This document shows positions 56,269 through 64,000 of a DNA stretch of 64,000 nucleotides, piece by piece; positions within the stretch are counted from its first letter, which is position 1; each line of letters starts with the position of its first letter. The position numbers and the translations under genes were made by a program. This DNA comes from Rummeliibacillus sp044763875 (GTDB taxonomy: Bacteria > Bacillota > Bacilli > Bacillales_A > Planococcaceae), in NCBI RefSeq assembly GCF_044763875.1, contig NZ_JBIWGZ010000002.1, forward strand, positions 124,001 to 188,000. Direction: 5' to 3'. The notes under the pieces are model-generated. The model saw nothing but the letters and a program-made list of their open reading frames with translations, did no database searches and had not been told where the DNA came from.

Positions 56269-57188
56269 TCTTTTTTCTCCAACCATTGTATTATCGTTTG
56301 AAACACTTGCTCTTTATTGGTTTCGTTTAAAATTTCATGTCGCATACCTTCAAAAAGTTGTACGGTAACATCATGTAAACCGCATTTTTGCATTTGCTTC
56401 GCTACACGCCATATCCCTTTTGTAAAACCACCTACTGGATCATCAGAGCCACTAATAAGTAGTATAGGTATATCATTCCGAATTCGTCGTACTTCATGTC
56501 GTTTTGACAATGTAATAATGCCTTGCAAAAAATCAACATAAAATTGATTTGAAGAGATAAAACCACAGTCTTCATCTGCTATATATTTTTCTACTTCTTT
56601 AGCATCTGTACATAACCAATCAAACTTCGTTTCCGGGTTTTGAATCGCATGATTGAAATTACCAAAAGAAAGCTTATCCATAACGCTACTTTCTTCAGCT
56701 TTCCCTCTAACTTTTGCTAAATATTTTGCGAGATTTACACCAGCATAATGCTCAATGCCGACAGCTCCTGATCCACAGTAAATCGCTTTATCCAGTTCCT
56801 CGCTAAATAATTCTGTGTATCTTCTCGCGATAAACGAGCCCATACTATGTCCAAATAAAATCATAGGTGGTAGATTCCGATTTTGTCGTACTGCATTTGT
56901 CACAGTCTTAACATCTTCAACTACTTTTTCAAAACCATTTTGTTCACTAAAGAATCCTTTTGTCGCTTGATTTAGTTTTGCAGTTCTACCATGACCACGA
57001 TGATCATGCATTGAAACTAAATACCCTGCATTTGTTAAAATTTCAGCGAATGGAACATATCGTTCATGATGCTCAGCCATACCATGTAGAATGTGAATAT
57101 GACCCTTCACTGGTGTTAATGGTTCATACACAGAAACCGCTAGATGATGATGATCCCTTGAAGTAACTGTCATTTGTTCTTTATTCAT
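56250..57188 (-). CDS. Alpha/beta hydrolase, monoacylglycerol lipase/lysophospholipase type
   Basis: 312 aa. Nucleophile Ser in LFGHSMGSFIAR, oxyanion loop ILHGMAEHHERYVPFAE, acid Asp in LISGSDDPVGGF and His in EGMRHEILNE. The lid-like insertion lies between. Serine aquaculture L2/PldB (Hydrolase_4) family; likely cleaves monoacylglycerols or lysophospholipids. ATG at 57188 overlaps the glpD stop by 8 bp; GAGGAA upstream. Lies between glpD and miaA, fitting a lipid or glycerol metabolism link. Confidence 0.88.
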   Translation of the reverse strand: MNKEQMTVTSRDHHHLAVSVYEPLTPVKGHIHILHGMAEHHERYVPFAEILTNAGYLVSMHDHRGHGRTAKLNQATKGFFSEQNGFEKVVEDVKTVTNAVRQNRNLPPMILFGHSMGSFIARRYTELFSEELDKAIYCGSGAVGIEHYAGVNLAKYLAKVRGKAEESSVMDKLSFGNFNHAIQNPETKFDWLCTDAKEVEKYIADEDCGFISSNQFYVDFLQGIITLSKRHEVRRIRNDIPILLISGSDDPVGGFTKGIWRVAKQMQKCGLHDVTVQLFEGMRHEILNETNKEQVFQTIIQWLEKKECYNKN

Positions 57189-58839
57189 ATAATTCCTCGC
57201 TAGCAAAATGGGATGCGTCATATAAAAACTCTTCTAGTTCTTTATGATATTGTTGCTCTTCGCCAGGTGAGTAATGTAAATATTTACTCATTATTCTAGT
57301 AACTGATTGTTTATATTTTTTCACACTACCTATATTAAAGAACATTCTAGAAGAACGACGAACAAAGAAATCTACTGGTGTATAAGCCATTTCATATTGA
57401 ATTGAATAGATCAACTGTGCATGTAAATCTAGAGGTAATTGTTGTTCCCCTTCTTGCACATCTAAGGTGTGAATAATACGAAATAGATCATCAATATTTG
57501 TACCATAACAACGTACTAAGTGATAGGCTTCATCAAAAGTTAAACCATAACGCGTACCTTCTTGTGCTTTGTAATGTGTATATGCATCAAAGTTTTGGGA
57601 ATTAATACCCTTGGCTCCGGATAGAGATAATTCGGCAGTAACACATGGTCCTGCTTTTTTAAATTGTTTGCGTGAAACAATTTTATCGACAATTTTTTCT
57701 GCCATTTTACGATAACCTGTTAACTTCCCGCCGGCAATCGTCAACAGACCTGTAGAAGATTCCCATACTTCATCTTTTCTAGAAATTTCAGATGGATCTT
57801 TTCCTTCTTCATAAATAAGAGGTCGTACACCTGCCCAACATGATTCTACGTCATTTAAAGAAACATCAATTTCTGGGAACATATAATGAATCGTTTCTAG
57901 TAAATAATCTATATCATCTTCTGTAGCTACAGGTTTAATGGGATTATCGTCAAAAAAAGTATCCGTTGTTCCTACATATATTTTCTGATCGCGAGGTATT
58001 GCGAATACCATTCGACCATCTGGAGTATCAAAATAAACCGATTGCTGTAACGGGAATCTTGATTGATCAATAACAATATGAACACCTTTTGTTAATCTCA
58101 GTTTCTTATTGTTGTCGATTTTATCTTTTTGACGCATAATATCAACCCACGGCCCCGTAGCATTGACAACGGTATTTGCTTGCAATGTCCATGTTTTTTG
58201 AGAAACTTGGTCATGTACTCTAGCACCAACTACTTTTTTACCATCATAAACAAAATCTTCTACCTTCGCATAATTTAAACATACAGCTCCTAGCTCAACC
58301 GCTTTTTTTAATATTTCGATTGTTAAACGAGCATCATCTGTACGATATTCAACATAATAGCCTCCACCTTTAAGGCCGTCTTGTTTTAATAATGGTTCTT
58401 TTGCTAACGTTTCTTTTGGTTTTAGCATGGAACGTCTTTCTGATTTTCTAACGGCCGCTAATCGATCGTACATTTTCAAACCAAGAGATGTTGTTAAAGG
58501 TCCAAATGTACCTCCTTTATAGAAAGGTAATAACATCCATTGAGGTGTTGTAATATGAACGCCGTTTTCATAAACAATTTCTCTTTCTTTACCCGTCTCC
58601 TTAACTACATCAACTTGCAATTGCTTTAAGTAACGTAAACCACCATGCACTAATTTTGTGGAACGACTTGAAGTTCCCGCAGCAAAGTCTTGCATTTCAA
58701 CTAATGCTACAGACAATCCTCGAGATATAGCATCTAACGCAATACCAGCACCAGTTATACCTCCACCTACAACTAAAACATCGAATGAATAGTTGTTTAA
58801 TACGTCAATAATTTGATCTCTTTTTGCAGCTGAAAACAC
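57181..58839 (-). CDS. glpD: Aerobic glycerol-3-phosphate dehydrogenase
   Basis: 552 aa FAD enzyme on the membrane surface, oxidising glycerol-3-phosphate to dihydroxyacetone phosphate and feeding electrons to menaquinone. Dinucleotide motif LVVGGGITGAGIALDAIS, then SRSTKLVHGGLRYLKQ and GPWVDIMRQKD, with the C-terminal DUF-like helical cap (TPVDFFVRRSSRMFFN). GTG at 58839 is chosen because AGAGGAGGAG lies six bases upstream; the ATG at 58860 has no ribosome site. Not linked to glpFK here. Confidence 0.95.
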   Translation of the reverse strand: MFSAAKRDQIIDVLNNYSFDVLVVGGGITGAGIALDAISRGLSVALVEMQDFAAGTSSRSTKLVHGGLRYLKQLQVDVVKETGKEREIVYENGVHITTPQWMLLPFYKGGTFGPLTTSLGLKMYDRLAAVRKSERRSMLKPKETLAKEPLLKQDGLKGGGYYVEYRTDDARLTIEILKKAVELGAVCLNYAKVEDFVYDGKKVVGARVHDQVSQKTWTLQANTVVNATGPWVDIMRQKDKIDNNKKLRLTKGVHIVIDQSRFPLQQSVYFDTPDGRMVFAIPRDQKIYVGTTDTFFDDNPIKPVATEDDIDYLLETIHYMFPEIDVSLNDVESCWAGVRPLIYEEGKDPSEISRKDEVWESSTGLLTIAGGKLTGYRKMAEKIVDKIVSRKQFKKAGPCVTAELSLSGAKGINSQNFDAYTHYKAQEGTRYGLTFDEAYHLVRCYGTNIDDLFRIIHTLDVQEGEQQLPLDLHAQLIYSIQYEMAYTPVDFFVRRSSRMFFNIGSVKKYKQSVTRIMSKYLHYSPGEEQQYHKELEEFLYDASHFASEELYE

Positions 58840-58867
58840 GTAAGACTCCTCCTCTGACATCCATGCA

Positions 58868-60769
58868 TTACATTACTCGTTTAAACATTTTCTCAATTTC
58901 ATATGTTCTAAAGTGAACAATTACAGGTCTACCATGTGGACAAGTAAAGGGATTAACTCTTATTTTCAAATCTTGTAATAGTCTCTCCATTTGTGGTTTA
59001 TCCAAATAGTGATTGGCTTTAATGGATCGTTTACAGCTCATCATAATAGCTGCCGCTTCGCGTAATTTCTTTATATCTGTTTTACGCTCTTTTAAAACTT
59101 GTTCGATTAATTCTTCAATAATTTCTGATTCAAAGTCTTTTGGGAACCAGGTTGGATGCTCTCGTACTACAAATGAGTTTTGACCAAATTCCTCAAGATA
59201 AACCCCTACTTCTTCTAAAGCTATCGCATTTTCACGTAATGTTAATGCTTCATCAGCTGAGTAATGGAAAGTTAGTGGTAATAATAGGGATTGGCGCTCA
59301 TCTGAATTAACTTCTCCAACCTTATCTTTAAAATATTCATATTTAATACGTTCTTGCGCTGCATGTTGGTCGATTAAGTAAAAACCATCTGCACTTTGAG
59401 CGACAATATACGTCCCATGAATTTGCCCCACAATTTCAAGTTCCGGAAATGGATCTTTTGATGTTTCATCTGGAACAATTTCTTCTGGCTCTACTTCATC
59501 TTCTGACCACATATCCACTTGATTTGAGCCTAGATTATTTAATCCTTGTGACGCTTTAATCTCTTCCCAACTTTCTTCTACTGCGAAACCTTTAGCTGGC
59601 TCTGTATTAACTACACCTTCTTTAATAATCGGTGAAAAATCCAGGTCATTTATTTTTTCCTCTGTTTTCGGTTTCTCATTAAATTGCGGCATATTCGTTG
59701 TATTGTAATTAATTGTTTTCCAAAAGTTAATTTGTTCTGAAGATGCCTCTGGTTTTTTCTTTTTCTGAGCAATTTCCGGTACTTGCATCGAATTACGAAT
59801 TGCTTTATGAAGAGATTCTTCAATTAGCTGCATCAAATCTGCTTCTTTACTTAATCGAATTTGCTGCTTTGCGGGATGCACATTGACATCTGTTAAATAC
59901 GGATCTCCTTCTATATGGATCACCGATATAGGAAATCTACCGATTGGCAAAAATGTATGATAAGCATCAATGATCGCTTTTTGAATTGTATAATGCCGTA
60001 CCCAACGACCATTCACAAAGATCGACATATAATTTTTAGAGGCTCGTGTGATTTCTGGAATTGTTGCGTAACCTGTTATTTTATAATCTTTCGATTCACC
60101 TTCAAAACGAACCATTTTCTTGGCATTCGCCACTCCATAAATTGCCGCTAATACTTGGCGCAAATCACCACGCCCATTTGTTTGCAATAATTCATGATCA
60201 TGATGTGTTAACTTAAATGCAATATTGGGATAGCAGAGTGCTAAACGATTCATCAAATCAATCGTATGACCAAGTTCTGTTTGAATCGTTTTCATATATT
60301 TTAAACGTGCTGGAGTGTTGAAAAACAATTGAGAAACAGTGATATCTGTTCCTTTGCGAAGAGAGCCAGGCTTTTTATCGATGACATGACCACCTTCAAG
60401 ATGCACTTCAACTCCTGCTTCACCATTAGAAGTTATTAAATCTACTTTCGAGACAGAAGCGATACTTGCTAATGCTTCCCCACGGAAACCCAGTGTTCGA
60501 ATTCGAAATAAATCATGCTCATTATTAATTTTACTTGTAGCATGTCTTTGAAATGATATTAGCGCATCATCTTCATCCATCCCACACCCGTTATCAATTA
60601 CTTGAATAGAAGTCATTCCAGCTTCTTCTAATACCACTTCAATTGAGGTACTGCCTGCATCAACGGCATTTTCAACTAATTCTTTGACTACAGAAGAAGG
60701 GCGTTCAACCACTTCACCTGCTGCAATTTTATTAGACAAAAATTCGTCCATTATATGAATATGCCCCAT
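58868..60769 (-). CDS. mutL: DNA mismatch repair protein MutL (endonuclease type)
   Basis: 633 aa. N-terminal GHKL ATPase (KELVENAVDAGSTSIEVVLE, VIDNGCGMDEDDA, TLGFRGEALASIASVSKVDL) and a C-terminal dimerisation domain with the DQHAAQERIKYE endonuclease motif plus CKRSIKANHYL and TCPHGRPVI metal sites. So it nicks DNA itself, as expected without MutH. ATG at 60769 preferred (GGGGGTG upstream). Lies 12 bp after mutS; an operon. Confidence 0.96.
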   Translation of the reverse strand: MGHIHIMDEFLSNKIAAGEVVERPSSVVKELVENAVDAGSTSIEVVLEEAGMTSIQVIDNGCGMDEDDALISFQRHATSKINNEHDLFRIRTLGFRGEALASIASVSKVDLITSNGEAGVEVHLEGGHVIDKKPGSLRKGTDITVSQLFFNTPARLKYMKTIQTELGHTIDLMNRLALCYPNIAFKLTHHDHELLQTNGRGDLRQVLAAIYGVANAKKMVRFEGESKDYKITGYATIPEITRASKNYMSIFVNGRWVRHYTIQKAIIDAYHTFLPIGRFPISVIHIEGDPYLTDVNVHPAKQQIRLSKEADLMQLIEESLHKAIRNSMQVPEIAQKKKKPEASSEQINFWKTINYNTTNMPQFNEKPKTEEKINDLDFSPIIKEGVVNTEPAKGFAVEESWEEIKASQGLNNLGSNQVDMWSEDEVEPEEIVPDETSKDPFPELEIVGQIHGTYIVAQSADGFYLIDQHAAQERIKYEYFKDKVGEVNSDERQSLLLPLTFHYSADEALTLRENAIALEEVGVYLEEFGQNSFVVREHPTWFPKDFESEIIEELIEQVLKERKTDIKKLREAAAIMMSCKRSIKANHYLDKPQMERLLQDLKIRVNPFTCPHGRPVIVHFRTYEIEKMFKRVM

Positions 60770-60781
60770 TTTAGGCACCCC

Positions 60782-63430
60782 CTATTTTTGTAATAATGAT
60801 TGTTGCAATGTATAAACAAGTTGCAATGCATCCATTGGTGTTGTACCAGATACATTTAAACGTTTTAATTTTTCAAGTACATCTTTTTCAGCATCTGATA
60901 ATTCAGGTACTGTTACTTCTTTGACAACAGTTTCTTCCTCTCCAAAGAGAGATAGTTGTGTTTCTGGTTCTTCATGGACGGTTGACATCTCTTGCTGTGG
61001 CACTTCTTCTACCGTTACAACTGCTGCAGCTACTTCTTTATGACGAAGTGTTGGTTCCACATCTGTTGCTTCAAACTCAGCAAGCAATACGCGCGCCCGT
61101 TCAATGATTGGTTTCGGTAATTCTGCTAACTCTGCTACATGAATACCGTAACTCTTATCAGCTGGGCCATTCTTTACTTTATGCAAGAACACAACTTTGC
61201 CATCTTGTTCCGTAGCTGATACATGAACATTTTGAAGACGCTCTAATTCGTTTTCTAATGTAGTAAGTTCGTGATAGTGTGTAGAGAATAGTGTGTTTGC
61301 CCCAATTCTATTATGGATATATTCCATCATGGATTGTGCCAACGCCATGCCATCATAGGTAGATGTTCCACGTCCAATTTCATCGAATAATAATAAGCTG
61401 TTAGCAGTAGCATTTGTAATGGCATGTTGAGATTCTAACATTTCTACCATAAAGGTACTTTGGCCTCCTGCTAAGTCATCTGCCGCTCCGATACGGGTGA
61501 AAATTTGATCAGTAATTGGTAGTTCAGCTTCATCGGCTGGTACGTAGCAACCCATTTGCGCCATCACTGTAATTAAGGCAACTTGACGCATATACGTACT
61601 TTTCCCTGACATGTTAGGTCCTGTAATGAGCATCATATTTTGGTCGGTATTTAAAATACAGTCATTTGGTACGTACAGTTGTTTATTCATCATTTTTTCA
61701 ACAACTGGATGACGGCCATTGACAATTTTCAATGCACGTCCTTCATGGAATGTTGGTTTTACAAAATGATACTTATCTGTTACTACAGCAAAGCTTGTGA
61801 AGACATCTAGTTCACTAATATCAGATGCCAATGCTTGAAGACGTGGAATAAATTGTTTTAAGTACTCACGAATTTCTGTGAATAATTGATATTCAAGTAC
61901 TAAACTTTCTTCTTCCGCATTTAAAATGATAGCTTCTTTTTCTTTTAATTCTTCTGTAATATATCTTTCAGCATTTGCTAATGTTTGTTTTCTTTCATAA
62001 CGAGTAAGGTCTACAGATTGAATATTCGATTTCGTCACTTCGATATAGTAACCAAATACACGGTTATAGCCGATTTTTAAATTTTTAATACCAGTAACTT
62101 CACGTTCTTTTTTCTCTAATTGGGCAATCCAGTCTTTTCCGTTTCTAGATGCATAACGTAACTCATCTAGTTTTTCATTGAATTCTTCGCGTATTACATC
62201 CCCTTCTTTAATAGAAATCGGAGGATGGTCTGTAATGGCTTTGCTTAAATAGCTTTCAACATCCTCGCATAAATCAAGTGTTTGACCTAGAGGCACTAAA
62301 TGTTCTTTGCCAGAATTGTTTAACTGATCTTTAATCGCAGGTACTTGTCTTAAAGATTCACGTAATTGTGCAAGATCACGACCACCTACACTGCCAAATG
62401 CCACACGGCCAGCTAATCGTTCTAGATCATAAACTTTTTTCAACAGCTCTTGTAATTCTGCACGGAGGAAATAATCTTCCAATAAATCAGTTACGATACT
62501 TAATCGTTTTTCGATTGCTTTTCGGCTCGCCAATGGTTGGTGAAGCCATTGTTTTAATTTACGACCACCCATGGCTGTCGCTGTTTCATCCAAAAGCCAT
62601 AATAATGTGCCTTTTTGATCTCCTCCACGCAGTGACTGGATTAGCTCTAAATTACGTTTGGAATTTGTATCGATATTCAAATAATTTTTCACTTCATGGT
62701 AAGTAAATGGTTGAATATGTGATAACGAGCGCATTTGTGTACGTTCAAGATAACGTAATAATATGCGACTTGCTTCGTGTAATTCTTCTGGTGCTTGTTT
62801 CAAATATTGTAGGCTTGTTACTTCAGTCATACCTTCATTTTCAAGCGAAAGTACAATTGAATAGGTATCAGCTAATTCTTGTAACTCTGCAAATAACTCA
62901 TCTTTCACCACTAATTCGCGAATATCAAATGCTTGTAGTTGTTGGATTAAATCTTTTTTATCGCCTTCCACATATGTAGTGGTGGATTCACCAGTCGATA
63001 GATCAAGATAGCTAAAAGCAAATTCATTATCTTTTAATTTTGTGCTTGCTGCGATAAAATGATTGGATTTTCCATCAATCGCTTTGCCTTCCATAATCGT
63101 TCCCGGTGTAATAAGTTGAATGACTTCACGTTTAACGACACCTTTTGCTAATTTTGGATCCTCAGTTTGTTCACATATCGCTACTTTATATCCTTTTTGA
63201 ACAAGTGTCTCAATATAATTTTTTGCAGAATGATGCGGTATGCCACACATTGGAATGCGTTCTTTCATACCAGCATCTCTACTTGTTAATGTAATTTCTA
63301 AAATTTGTGACGCTTTCAATGCATCATCAAAGAACATTTCATAAAAATCTCCTAAACGGAAAAATAAAAAAGCATCTTGATAGTCTGCTTTTACTTGTAA
63401 ATATTGTTGCATCATAGGTGTGTAAGCCAT
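60782..63430 (-). CDS. mutS: DNA mismatch recognition protein MutS
   Basis: 882 aa. Mismatch-reading FLFFRLGDFYEMFFDDALKA near the N-terminus (the F-x-E motif), connector, lever and clamp domains, Walker A MLITGPNMSGKSTYMRQVAL, and SLLLFDEIGRGTSTYDGMAL. C-terminal ~90 residues are acidic with a Gln/Leu-rich end and an LSLFGEE segment that resembles a beta-clamp binding motif. Binds mismatches and recruits MutL. TATAAT at 63467-63472 on the minus strand may belong to its promoter. Confidence 0.97.
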   Translation of the reverse strand: MAYTPMMQQYLQVKADYQDAFLFFRLGDFYEMFFDDALKASQILEITLTSRDAGMKERIPMCGIPHHSAKNYIETLVQKGYKVAICEQTEDPKLAKGVVKREVIQLITPGTIMEGKAIDGKSNHFIAASTKLKDNEFAFSYLDLSTGESTTTYVEGDKKDLIQQLQAFDIRELVVKDELFAELQELADTYSIVLSLENEGMTEVTSLQYLKQAPEELHEASRILLRYLERTQMRSLSHIQPFTYHEVKNYLNIDTNSKRNLELIQSLRGGDQKGTLLWLLDETATAMGGRKLKQWLHQPLASRKAIEKRLSIVTDLLEDYFLRAELQELLKKVYDLERLAGRVAFGSVGGRDLAQLRESLRQVPAIKDQLNNSGKEHLVPLGQTLDLCEDVESYLSKAITDHPPISIKEGDVIREEFNEKLDELRYASRNGKDWIAQLEKKEREVTGIKNLKIGYNRVFGYYIEVTKSNIQSVDLTRYERKQTLANAERYITEELKEKEAIILNAEEESLVLEYQLFTEIREYLKQFIPRLQALASDISELDVFTSFAVVTDKYHFVKPTFHEGRALKIVNGRHPVVEKMMNKQLYVPNDCILNTDQNMMLITGPNMSGKSTYMRQVALITVMAQMGCYVPADEAELPITDQIFTRIGAADDLAGGQSTFMVEMLESQHAITNATANSLLLFDEIGRGTSTYDGMALAQSMMEYIHNRIGANTLFSTHYHELTTLENELERLQNVHVSATEQDGKVVFLHKVKNGPADKSYGIHVAELAELPKPIIERARVLLAEFEATDVEPTLRHKEVAAAVVTVEEVPQQEMSTVHEEPETQLSLFGEEETVVKEVTVPELSDAEKDVLEKLKRLNVSGTTPMDALQLVYTLQQSLLQK

Positions 63431-63736
63431 ATTATTACCTCTCCTGTGTTCCTATATCTTATCTTTATTATAACAAATCAAAGTCGAAAAATCGTTTTTG
63501 ACTTATAATAGAAAGTATTTCCACTAACCTATTTTGTTGTTTAATTGTATAAACAGTGCAAAATAAAAAAGACAAAAAATTTATAACTCATTTTTTCGAT
63601 GTTATCCTTTTCTTAATTCTATAAGTCCAGTAAAATAGAACGCGAAGAAATATTTTTTCTGATATAATAATTCGAAAAGAAAAAAAATTTATTACATTAA
63701 CTTATGATGTTTTTATATAAAGGAGAATCCATCGCA
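63431..63736. other. Intergenic region between mutS and the gluconokinase-like gene
   Basis: 306 bp, very AT-rich, between divergent genes. TATAAT hexamers lie at 63467-63472 (minus) and 63663-63668 (plus) without clear -35 partners. No small ORF with ribosome site, RNA gene or repeat was seen. Confidence 0.5.
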
Positions 63737-64000
63737 ATGTCAAAAATATCTTATTATCTAGGCGTTGATATTGGTACTACTTGCACGAAAGCGGTTTTAT
63801 TTGGCAACAATGGCCAAGTAATTAGTATGCATCATGCAGGGTATCCACTCTATAGTCCTACTCCGAATGTTGCTGAACAAAATCCAGATGAAATTCTACA
63901 TGCTGTGAAAGAAGCTATTCGTATTGCGATTAAAAAAAGTAGTATCGACGTAAATGATTTAAAACTCGTTTCATTCAGTGCAGCTATGCATAGTGTGATT
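63737..64000 (+). CDS. gntK: Gluconokinase-like FGGY kinase, N-terminal fragment
   Basis: 88 codons to the window edge. YYLGVDIGTTCTKAVLFGNN is the FGGY-family N-terminal phosphate loop, followed by GYPLYSPTPNVAEQNPDEIL and SFSAAMHSVI. The MHS motif after SFSAA is that of gluconokinases (gluconate to 6-phosphogluconate); glycerol or xylulose kinase is less likely. AAAGGAG lies upstream. Gene not complete in this window. Confidence 0.8.
   Translation, partial: MSKISYYLGVDIGTTCTKAVLFGNNGQVISMHHAGYPLYSPTPNVAEQNPDEILHAVKEAIRIAIKKSSIDVNDLKLVSFSAAMHSVI

Overview
The window is AT-rich chromosomal DNA from an endospore-forming member of the Bacillales. Gene content and order match Bacillus subtilis closely (spoIIAA-spoIIAB-sigF-spoVAF-lysA; fur-nudF-yqkF-yqkE-yqkD; lexA-yneA-yneB-ynzC-tkt-sirA-yneF; ynbB-glnR-glnA; mutS-mutL; miaA-hfq). 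It differs in ways that suggest a Lysinibacillus-like relative: dacF and spoVAA-AE are missing from the sigF locus, pdp replaces punA beside deoB, and glpD lies next to mutL. The genus is an inference.

Layout. 1-7.3 kb: lysA (partial), spoVAF, the sigF operon with a SigmaH-type promoter, then pdp, deoB and xerD. 7.3-12 kb: fur with a perfect Fur box, a SpoIIM-position membrane protein, nudF, yqkF, yqkE and yqkD. 12-18.1 kb: yneF, sirA, tkt, ynzC, a 5'-truncated aminotransferase-type pseudogene, yneB, yneA, and lexA with LexA boxes. 18.15-51.0 kb: one complete-looking 32.8-kb prophage. 51-64 kb: glnA, glnR, ynbB, a rhodanese gene, hfq, miaA, an alpha/beta hydrolase gene, glpD, mutL, mutS, and the start of a gluconokinase-like gene.

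The prophage is integrated in the 3' end of the protein-coding gene glnA, not in a tRNA. A 54-bp repeat with two differences (18145-18198 and 50959-51012) is attL and attR. Both copies encode the same last residues of GlnA with only synonymous changes, so the phage restores glnA and gives it a new stop codon and terminator; the host's own glnA tail and terminator are stranded 32.8 kb away. Inside each att site lies the same three-copy TTTTGGTC array, probably the arm sites of the integrase.

The phage runs right to left: integrase, ImmA/IrrE peptidase and repressor (rightward); then Cro-like protein, ORF6N antirepressor, a replication initiator carrying iteron-like repeats, DnaC-type loader, many small zinc-finger or acidic proteins, an ArpU-type late regulator and a small tyrosine recombinase; then a separately terminated two-TM membrane protein (likely moron); HNH and P27 terminase; an HK97-type head; a contractile PBSX/Xkd-like tail with a classical A-AAA-AAC frameshift in the tail chaperone; fibres including a glycine-rich tip; and XhlA, holin and GH25-LysM endolysin. 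Next to attL are an antirepressor-like gene, an SOS-controlled WYL-YolD pair without its usual Y-family polymerase, and a rightward orphan gene. Immunity operators are 13-bp CAAC-N5-GTTG palindromes, three between repressor and cro and one before the antirepressor. Several genes below the usual length cutoff are annotated from ribosome binding sites and start/stop overlaps.
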